Assembly (NCBI RefSeq): GCF_900700375.1
Contig: NC_041717.1
Location: 18,494,090 to 18,558,089, forward strand
Length of the DNA stretch: 64,000 nt
Direction: 5' to 3'
Origin: Denticeps clupeoides
Lineage: Eukaryota; Chordata; Actinopteri; Clupeiformes; Denticipitidae
In this document: piece by piece, positions 56,301 to 64,000 of the stretch
Layout of the letters: every line of letters begins with the position of its first letter
Numbering within the stretch: the stretch's first letter is position 1
Made by a program: the position numbers and the translations under genes
The notes under the pieces: model-generated
What the model saw: the letters and a program-made list of their open reading frames with translations, nothing else
Database searches by the model: none
What the model was told of the DNA's origin: nothing

Positions 56301-59300
56301 CCGCTGACATCAGACACATCCCTGACAGATCTCAGGTCTCTTTTTGCCTTGGGGTAAAACGCACAGTGCCCCAGGACAGTATGTGAGGGTTATAAGGATA
56401 TATGAGGGTAGCTCCTGGTGTCACGACCGCTAGTCCCATTATGGGACCTGTCCATAGTGCTGGACGTTGTGCCTTTGGAAGGCATGGGTTTGAAGTGTTT
56501 GTCTCTTAAGAGCATTTGTTAATACCTCCTGCCTTTAGTTTGTTTTAGATTTTCCAAAGTCTTCCTGCAGCCGGCGTTTGTGCCCAAGATGGTAAACGGG
56601 GCATACAGAGGACCAACGGTGGAGCCCCCCAACAGTCCATGTATGTGGCACGGACAGCGACTTTTAGGAGACTGTCTTTGTATCATTGGCAGTGCCACAT
56701 GAGGGCAGACCCTTGAAGGCTTTGCTTGGGCGTGCATGGCGGTGGTCGGTCATGGTCATAATGGTTGGGGTGGTAGTAGCCTAGTGGGTAACACACTTGC
56801 CTATGAACCAGAAGACCCAGGTTCAAATCCCACTTACTACCATTGTGTCCCTGAGCAAGACACTTAACCCTGTGTGTCTCCAGGGGGGGGGACCGTCCCT
56901 GTAACTACTGATGTCGCTCTGGATAAGGGTGTCTGATAAATGCTGCAAATCTAAATGTCATAAGAAGTGGGTGGAGCCCTCCATGCCTTGACTGATCTGT
57001 CTCCGACATACTGTATTTGCTCACCCCCAGAGTTATTCCCACAGTGAAACACCTAACTGTTACCAAAGAACCTCACAAACAACCATCATTAACCGCCATT
57101 CCACCATGCTGCACATTTAAATAACTTTATCCTCCCAACAGTTGGCCAAGCAGCCTGTCTCACCGGGACTCCATCCACCACCGTACCAGCCATCTTCAGG
57201 TCGTCCTTGGTGCCGTTGGCGCAGTGTTCACATGTGCAGTCAAAGAAGTACTGCGCCTTCAGCTGCTGCTTGCGCACCTCCGACACGTTGAGAAAATCGA
57301 CGTAGGACACGTACACCTCCTCGCCCGGGCTGATCTTACCCAGAGCTCGCAGCTCCACTCTGGCACAAGGGGAGAGCCGAAGAGAGGAAATCATTTTGTT
57401 ATTTACAGATTGTCGTGTGGTTATGAAGAATATGTGAGCCATTTGGGTACAGACACCCACACCAAACATCAATAAAGGCAAAAATATGGCACGTGAAAGG
57501 GGGCGCGACTACAGATCTCAAACAAACCCCCATATTCAGGTAGTTTTATTTCACCCCAGGTAACGTTGTCTAGAACTGACAATGTTTTTAATCATTTCTC
57601 AGCCATGAACAGCACCGGTGACTCTCTCTCTCTCACGTGAGTCCCTATATTCATCAGAATTTTGCAGGGTGGCTGGGAACAGCAGTGGGGGCTTTGCATT
57701 TAAAGCTTGTACGTGATCAGAAATCCTCAATGGTGTTGCACCCTGCGCTAGAATTAAAGGTTACAGAAGTAGCGACTGCGCCGACACACACAACTGAAAT
57801 AACACAGCACTGGGGCAGTGGTGGCCTAGCGGTTAAGGAAGCGGCCCCGTAATCAGAAGGTTGCTGGTTCAAATCCCGATCTGCCAAGGTACCACTGAGG
57901 TGCCACTGAGCAAAGCACCGTCCCCACACACTGCTCCCCGGGCGCCTGTCATGGCTGCCCACTGCTCACTCAGGGTGATGGGTTAAATGCAGAGGACAAA
58001 TTTCACTGTGTGCACTGTGTGCTGTGCTGCTGTGTATCACGTGTGACAATCACTTCACTTTCACTATTTAATTGTGTGCATTACTGAATAATACAGTATA
58101 TCTATATTTAGAATATCCCTGTGAAGGATGGTTGCACAAACCCATGAGCAGGAGAAGGTGATGGGGGGGGTGGGTTACAGAGGGGGGATAAAAGTTTTTT
58201 TTTTTTTTTTTTTTTTAATGACCATTGGGCATGCGCTGTATTAGCATGCGGTGCCGGTACGGACTACACTGCAATTAGTTTAGATAACAACGGGCAAAAG
58301 GTCGAGCGGCGTGATAAACATGGACCAACCACCCAGAGACATTAACCGTGATGGATGAAGGTGTAAACCACGCGGCGTCTCCTCTGCACGTAGCAGAATC
58401 TGCTGGAAACACCGGCGGTGGAGAGCAAGACAGAAGCCAATTCCTCCAAATTTGTTAACATTTCTCTCTTTTCTTTCTTTTTTTTTAATATTCTTATTCC
58501 GAGATGAGGGTTAATGGCACTTGGGCAGGGTGGGGTGAGATGGGAAGGTTGTGATACTCGTGATGGAGGCACAGAAAGGGTGAAGAGAGTTCGACTGAGA
58601 GACGGGGTCTCTGCACGAGAGCGAGGTTTTTACTCTGAACCGACCCACCTCCTGTGAGAGTGATACACAGTGTTCACTGCCGACTGACTGAAAGACAAAA
58701 CAACAGGCGTTTACACCACGACCACTGAAATAACTACTCATCTGACCTTTAACCTCCTCAACTTCCTTGTTTAATGAAATTGTTTAGCTCAAATCCTGTA
58801 GCCGGCTGTGGAAATACGGCGCTTTCTACACGTGCTTGTCTAACTTGCCGTGACCTTTGCTGAAGCAAATGAAGAATCCAGCGTCAGGCTGATATACAGT
58901 ACTGTACATGACCAGTGTAATTTAACCAAATCTAATATAGTAATATCCATTAATAGCACTTTTATTCTTTTAAACAATTCTGCTGTACGTTTGAACATCC
59001 CTGGGTTTTACTTGCCCCGTAGCTTCAAGTAAATGAAACCACATCAGACTAAGTAATAAAGTACAGCAGATAATTGTAAAAAAAATTATGACAGCGTTGC
59101 AAGGCAATGGGGGCGGAGCCTGATACATACTTGCCATGGTTGAGGACGACAGTGCAGTTTGGCCAGCAGTCGTGGTTGACCATGCAGAGGTTGGGGAATA
59201 TTCCCACTCCAACTGCCTGGAGCCCTCTTTGGTCACTCACGGTGAAGCCGTTGCAGTTGATCTAGTGCAGAAGAAATGGGAAGGGCGATGGCATAGCATG

Positions 59301-60967
59301 AAACATCCTGCAACAATGATCGTGAGGAATGTTATCAGCATGGATCCATCCTTGGTCGTACCACTCCTAATATGTGCGAGATGCTCTCCACGTTGTGAGC
59401 CTTGCTTGTGCGCGGCCAGTAGTCCAGGAAGTTGTGAACGTCCACTTTGAGCTCCTTCAGGTCCAGCTCGGGCATGTCGGAGATGTGGTCCTCCAGCTCC
59501 TCCACTGAGATGAGCTGGTAGTCGGAGACCACACCCCCCTGCTTGTCGATGCGCCACAGAATGCGAGCAGCGAGGCTGCGAGAGACGGAGTAATATTTAC
59601 ATTTACCGCATTTACCGCATTTACCGGACGCCCTGGTCCAGAGCAGCTTACAATCAGTAGTTACAGGGACAATCCCCCCCCTGGAGACGCAAAAGGGTCA
59701 AGTGTCTTGTTCAGGGACACAGTGGTAGTAAGTGGGGTTTGAACCTGGGACTTTGTGGTCGTCTGGTTCATAATGTCTAACCCACTAAGCTACTACCTGG
59801 ACAAACATTGGCGTCCATGTTTAAGTTGTGTAAAACGGACACGTTCCCCTTAATGTTCAATCAATTCGTGAGTCATGTGAGGGTCATTCAGCCTTTTTCC
59901 ACTTGAGTTGTTCAACTGTCACAGACATCAAGACTTGACTGATGCCTCTAAGCACCTCCTTACCGCACATTCTCGTTGGGTGTTTTGCCGTACGCCTTGA
60001 TGGCCGCACACTCCTGTTTGTGCTCCTCCCACGCAGCTCGCTGGCACGTGCGGTCGCAGTACTGGGCGAATTTGCACTGGCCACAGCGCTGGAGCTTCTG
60101 CTGCCGACGGAAGCAGCTGTGACAAACGTTTGCCACGTAGCTGGGGGGGGGACAGGAAAGACAGACACGGATGAAGTGAGACACGAGACATGGCTGAAGC
60201 CCAGGCTACATTGGATTACAGAACAACTACAACCACGCAGACACGTAAAAAATGTCTTGAGACTTCAGCGTTCGGTTTAATTTCATGTCGTTGAAATTAC
60301 GTTTACGGCTGAAGCGAGGCCTTCTACGAATGAATTCTAGCTAACTTTCCATCCTATTCAAAGAACAGCATGATCGCTGTCATTAATCTAATAACTGATC
60401 TTAGGAGGAAGATTCTGGACCTGCTCTTTGCATTTGGAATAGAAACTGTTTAATAGAAGTTAACAGGATTTAATGTGTTCAAGGTTTAAAAAGTCTTGGT
60501 GTTCTGTGAGAACATTGAAGGTACACATTGAAGGAAATGAATGGCTTGTACGTTCCTAAGAGTGAACCTCTGTACCACACAAATGCAGTATACACACCAA
60601 TATTCCAACAATTCCGAATCATCATGTAAATGTAAATCTTGCAGTGGGAAGTGTAAATTAAGTGTAAACTGATCCCATGCCACAAGTGGCATGACGTGCA
60701 GCTCATTGGGGCAGTGGTGGCCCGATCGGCCTAGATGCCACTGAGGTGCCACCGAGAAAAGCACCGTCCCCGCACACGCCTGTCATGGCTGCCCACCGCT
60801 TCACTGCCTATTCAGAAAATAATTGTCTAAATGACGGGGACTTGCCTGTCAAAGACCACAGCGGCGAAGCTGGGCTCAATGAAAAGTACGTCGCCGGCCC
60901 AAAATTCCTTGGTGGCCCTGAGACCTCGGCCTTTTCCCGGAGATTCAAAAAGTTCCACGCTGTCCAT
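53340..60967 (-). CDS. smyd1: SET and MYND domain protein 1, muscle lysine methyltransferase
   Basis: Striated-muscle SET/MYND protein that helps myosin folding and sarcomere assembly and methylates histone H3. Exons in order: 60846-60967, 59964-60140, 59362-59575, 59131-59261, 57164-57359, 55188-55280, 54944-55107, 54593-54761, 53340-53495; 1422 nt, 473 residues. SET start [23 protein letters not shown] zinc finger residues 47-85 (CHSC..CGQC..YCDRTC..H..C), SET core NHDCWPNC (200-207), [16 protein letters not shown], post-SET CTCEHC, and C-terminal helical repeats ([31 protein letters not shown]). The chosen start, MDSVELFE, matches family starts; an in-frame ATG at 61057 would add 30 residues. 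Intron 1 uses a GC donor. The 13-residue skeletal/heart alternative exon after GK/GN was not found. It is convergent with fabp1. Confidence 0.94.
53905..54018. repeat. repeat shared with 52180-52291
   Basis: Second copy of the fabp1 intron sequence, here in smyd1 intron 8, same orientation. Confidence 0.8.
54233..54434 (+). repeat. tRNA-derived SINE family 1, plus
   Basis: Complete copy with tail GTAAATGTAAATGTAAATG in smyd1 intron 8. Confidence 0.94.
55424..55440. repeat. (CA)n microsatellite
   Basis: About nine units in smyd1 intron 5. Confidence 0.9.
55795..55976 (-). repeat. tRNA-derived SINE family 1, minus
   Basis: ACATTTACATTTACAGCATT to GACGAGTGTCTTAACCACC, in smyd1 intron 5. Confidence 0.92.
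55977..56763. other. smyd1 intron 5, unidentified part
   Basis: Moderately GC-rich non-coding sequence without a repeat family or exon I can name. Confidence 0.4.
56764..56958 (+). repeat. tRNA-derived SINE family 1, plus
   Basis: Complete copy, GGTGGTAGTAGCCTAGTGGG to GATAAATGCTGCAAATCTAA, in smyd1 intron 5. Confidence 0.94.
57811..58065 (+). repeat. tRNA-derived SINE family 2, full length, plus
   Basis: GGGCAGTGGTGGCCTAGCGG, box B GGTTCAAATCCCG, CAAAGCACCGTCCCCACAC, tail CACGTGTGACAATCACTTCA. In smyd1 intron 4. Confidence 0.95.
58066..59130 (-). other. rest of smyd1 intron 4
   Basis: This is where the short alternative SMYD1 exon should be. Poly-G (58160) and poly-T (58195-58216) runs occur. 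I did not find a convincing 39-nt exon with the right phase. Confidence 0.45.
59595..59806 (-). repeat. tRNA-derived SINE family 1, minus
   Basis: ACATTTACCGCATTTACCGC to TCTAACCCACTAAGCTACT, about 20 bp above the exon 3 acceptor of smyd1. Confidence 0.9.
60141..60845 (-). other. smyd1 intron 1 with GC donor
   Basis: Donor reads CAG|GCAAGT at 60848-60840, acceptor CAG at 60143-60141. It contains one family-2 SINE fragment (60706-60803); nothing else recognised. Confidence 0.75.
60706..60803 (+). repeat. tRNA-derived SINE family 2 fragment, plus
   Basis: GGGCAGTGGTGGCCCGATCG, GCCACTGAGGTGCCACCGAG, CTGTCATGGCTGCCCACCGC; internal deletions. Confidence 0.85.
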
Positions 60968-61633
60968 GTCTGGTGTGGTGTGTGAGCGCAGGCAGGCCTC
61001 CTCGATTGTGAAGGTGGAGGGTAAGGCAGCTGTACATTCCTCCACCACTATCACCAACTAAAATAGCCCCCCTCTCTTCAGCTGAGCCAATCACAGAGGT
61101 GGAGCGGGGGGGTGTCTGACTTCCGAGGTGTAAAGCACCAAAATTTAAGGAAAAAGCGTGAATCTGACTTAAACAGCAGCACTACGCCACCAATACAATT
61201 TAAAATGGCTTTCATATACGATTAGGATAGATACATATATGGTTATTTTTGTTCGTTTTTTTCCTTTATTTGTAGGGGGGGTAAACATTTCTATTCTATC
61301 ACACGGATATTTCTGTCTATCAGTTGGACCTGTCTGTCAAGCAGGAGGGGGGGCGACACATAAGACAGCTGCAGTCCGGGAAGGGGGGGGTCACATCTTC
61401 TGGCACTTTCCCCCAGCTCCTCCTGTTCTCCTTGTCATTCGCGGCCTTTCCACTCTTTGTGGCTCTTTTATTAAGAGAAGTAATCGCTATATCTATATAA
61501 CTCTTCTGGTAATCTCAGATAATCATGAATAAAAGAACAAGGCAAATAAGAACGTCTCTGTCTAAAAATGTATTAATACGAAGATATTAGTGCATTTTTA
61601 TTAAAGGTTCTGGTCCAAATATATTACTCAAAC

Positions 61634-61806
61634 TTTAAACATTTACATTTTGGCACTCATCATACTTATCCAGTAGTTACAGGGACAGTCCTCCTGGAGA
61701 CCCTCAGGATTAATTGTCTTGCTTGGGGACACAATAGTAGTAAATGCGGATTTGAACCTGGGACTTTCTGGTTTTCTGATTCATAGGCACTAGCCTACTA
61801 CAACCA
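61634..61806 (-). repeat. diverged tRNA-derived SINE family 1, minus
   Basis: ACATTTACATTTTGGCACTC, TAGTTACAGGGACAGTCCTC, GGATTTGAACCTGGGACTTT. Confidence 0.82.
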
Positions 61807-62899
61807 TAATAACAGTGTATTTTGCACAGAACTTTACACCTGTTATTGTCTGTCCTGTCTTTGTATAGTTATGTTCATTTTTATATCTGACCAGTGAAGG
61901 TTTTCTTGATTACTTTTTTTTTCTAGAATGGGCTCCATTTTCAGCGAGTGTTGAATTGGATAAGGAGTGACCAAAAGAACCACAGAGACTACTTCGTGCA
62001 TTCATAGGACAAAATGAAATGTCGTCCCATTCTTTCCATTAGGCTCGCTTAAAAAAAGGGCAACATTACCAGTCAGGTACCAGAGAGAGACAGAAGGTGT
62101 CTCGGTCTAATCCAGCGCAGCGATTTCCAAGACTCATGACATAAATTCCCATTAGTCTGCGAATGATTGTGTCATAATTCCTTTATTAATTATGTTTCAT
62201 AGATCGTGTGTAAAGTTTGATTGAAATGTAAACAAAACATGACACTAGAGGGCATCATAGTCAAGTAAATGGAGCTTGAAAATACACAAAGTTTGGGGGT
62301 TCTTCAAAATCCAATTATAATAAAAATGGACAGAAACATAGTCAGTCATGAAATGACTTTGGGAATTCCAGATTTTCAAAATGAGCTTTTCTGTGGCGTT
62401 GTGGACACATGTTATCCAGCACAGCCGGGAATGTTCCAATGCATGTTGTGATTATTGAATATTTGGAAACATGAATTTAGCATTAGTTAACATGCATTTT
62501 AATCATTGATTTTCAGGGCAATTAAAATATTTTTCAATGTCCTAACAACACAAGCTTTCATTTTGTCAAAGTGCTTTGTCAGTAAAAAAAAAAAAAAAAA
62601 AAACGATGTTGCAGACAGAGCGAAAGGCCTCAAGAGCATAAACTCTGTTAATAATGTGAATAGCGACATTAACGTGTTAACAACCCCTTGCCAGCAGTGA
62701 CGTTCACCTCCAGCACCTTCCCTGCATCTGGTCATGTGACCAGGGTACCAGCTCTGGCGTTTGATGAAAATTAGTTTCCATGGCAACGCAGCCATGTTGC
62801 TGTCACCGGTAGATTTTGTGATCTGGGTGCCCTGTGTCGCCTGGTTTTTCCTTTCGAGGTATTCGTCATTCATCTCCTTGTCCTGTGCCACCAGAAATC

Positions 62900-63079
62900 G
62901 GGTATCACACTCACCTATGAACCAGTAGTCCAGGTTCTAATCCCACCATCTACTACCATCGTGTCCCTGAGCAAGACACTTAACCCTGAGTGTCTCCAGG
63001 GGGGACTGTCCCTGTAACTACTGATTGTAAGTCGCTCTGGAAGAAGACCGTCTGGTAAATGCCGCAAATCTAAAATGTC
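62900..63079 (+). repeat. tRNA-derived SINE family 1, plus
   Basis: GGTATCACACTCACCTATGA to GTCTGGTAAATGCCGCAAAT; head partly degraded. Confidence 0.88.
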
Positions 63080-63142
63080 ATATAACTGGGCGTCCCTTAC
63101 GGGATTGAAGTGTTGGGAGAGTGTGTGTGGGGTAGAGGGAGC

Positions 63143-63145
<3 letters not shown>

Positions 63146-63178
<33 letters not shown>

Positions 63179-63187
63179 TGTGTGTGT
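63146..63187. repeat. (GT)n microsatellite
   Basis: About 20 units with small interruptions. Confidence 0.95.
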
Positions 63188-63574
63188 AATGGGGGTAGGG
63201 GTGGAGGTACATCACTGTGCAGATCTACAGTACAAATAAGCCTATCAAGAGATGCGAACCGACAAGACAAATAACTCACTAAAAGCAATCTTTATTTTAT
63301 ATGCAATCTTTATAATCTGTGGAGAGTAACGTAAGTAAGTGGCATTCGTTAGTGGCAGCATCTCTACTTCACTAAAGTATTTCCATTTGGCTCGATCACT
63401 ACATTTTATGGAGTGTTGTTCCTTTTTACTTACAACGGAGTAAAAAAATTACGGATTTTAATTAACATGAGATGTCAAGTTATTTGTGTACAAATAAGAA
63501 TAAACATTGGGGTCAATTCCTATAAAATGCAACAAAACTAAGTCGTCGAACACGACCGTCCGTTCTGCGGTCCT

Positions 63575-63588
63575 CTGCGCATGCGCAG
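63575..63588. promoter_or_regulatory. NRF-1-like palindrome in a CpG island
   Basis: CTGCGCATGCGCAG, a near-perfect NRF-1 consensus, at the start of a CpG-rich block that runs from about 63540 to the window end. Marks a likely housekeeping-type promoter for the exon at 63826. Confidence 0.7.
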
Positions 63589-63825
63589 ACGTTGCGCTGC
63601 TCTAGGGGGGGCGTTGCCTGCTTGTGACAGAGGGGCGGGGCGGAGGTGGGTGTGTACGCGCTCCGTCCGACGCTGCCGTCCTCCGACCGCCGCCGCGGAG
63701 GTGCGAACCGCCCGGGTCCGCTGTCGCCCCGCAACCCCCCCGCCGGCGCGGAGAAGAGTGGGCAGGAGCCGCGGAGCGGGCGACCCGTCGCACACAGGAC
63801 GCGCCAGGATGCGGATGCGGCTGCG

Positions 63826-63857
63826 ATGGCGACGTTTTCGCGCCAGACCGAGATACA
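63826..63857 (+). CDS. possible first coding exon of an unidentified gene
   Basis: ATG with purines at -3 and +4, reading MATFSRQTEI, then a GTGAGT donor at 63858. It lies about 240 bp downstream of the NRF-1-like site. The gene continues beyond the window. I could not identify it; the start recalls Porcupine (MATFSRQ) but diverges after that. Confidence 0.45.
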
Positions 63858-64000
63858 GTGAGTGGTGATGGAGAGGAAGGAGAGGAGGGAGGGATGGTCG
63901 GGGTTGTGGGAGGTGGTCTCATCCGACCCACTGGAAGTGAAGCGGAGGGATGCAGGGGCGGATGAGGGGGTGCAGTCCCGCTCAGGTTATATAATGGCCC

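Larger units (their letters stand above)
61058..63540. other. intergenic between smyd1 and the next gene
   Basis: Two SINEs and a GT repeat; otherwise AT-rich with no recognised gene. smyd1 promoter elements should lie within the first few hundred bases. Confidence 0.5.

Noticed and set aside
63602-63965. Several ~110-codon frames on both strands at the window end
   Set aside because: Pro/Arg-rich chance translations of a CpG island; only the short exon with a donor was kept.

Overview
This is a vertebrate nuclear window, and the gene families point to a teleost fish. It carries intron-containing host genes with GT-AG introns, a tandem pair of finTRIM genes (a fish-expanded TRIM family), fish-type Tc1 and hAT transposons, L2-like and Nimb-like LINEs, and about 25 copies of two tRNA-derived SINEs. 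The SINE type would fit an otocephalan or clupeomorph-like fish, but I cannot fix the species.

Left third (1-31 kb) is gene-rich. kcnip3 (63-12982, +) is a Kv4-channel EF-hand subunit with three alternative first exons. Then come cox6a (15910-19461, +), hps4 (20206-26815, +, twelve coding exons), a three-exon secreted protein that looks like a TGF-beta propeptide without a ligand (27709-29061, +), and a divergent alpha-tubulin (29672-31340, -).

Middle (31-52 kb) is repeat-rich. Two near-identical finTRIM genes on the minus strand (34737-37293 and 43583-46153) lie in a segmental duplication. The space between and beyond them is filled with a hAT transposase relic, three LINE types, a Tc1 transposon broken by a SINE, and a stub of a third finTRIM.

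Right part (52-64 kb) holds fabp1 (exons 2-4 seen, exon 1 not found) and, convergent to it, smyd1 (53340-60967, -, nine exons, one GC-AG intron). The fabp1-smyd1 neighbourhood is also present on human chromosome 2p11.2, and KCNIP3 lies near by at 2q11, so part of the window keeps an old vertebrate linkage. The window ends in a CpG-rich promoter with an NRF-1-like site and the first short exon of an unidentified plus-strand gene.

The genes do not form one pathway: channel modulation (kcnip3), respiration (cox6a), lysosome-related organelle biogenesis (hps4), cytoskeleton (tubulin), innate immunity (finTRIM), lipid binding (fabp1) and muscle chromatin or sarcomere function (smyd1). Exon borders were read by eye from splice signals, reading phase and remembered family sequences; no alignment was run.
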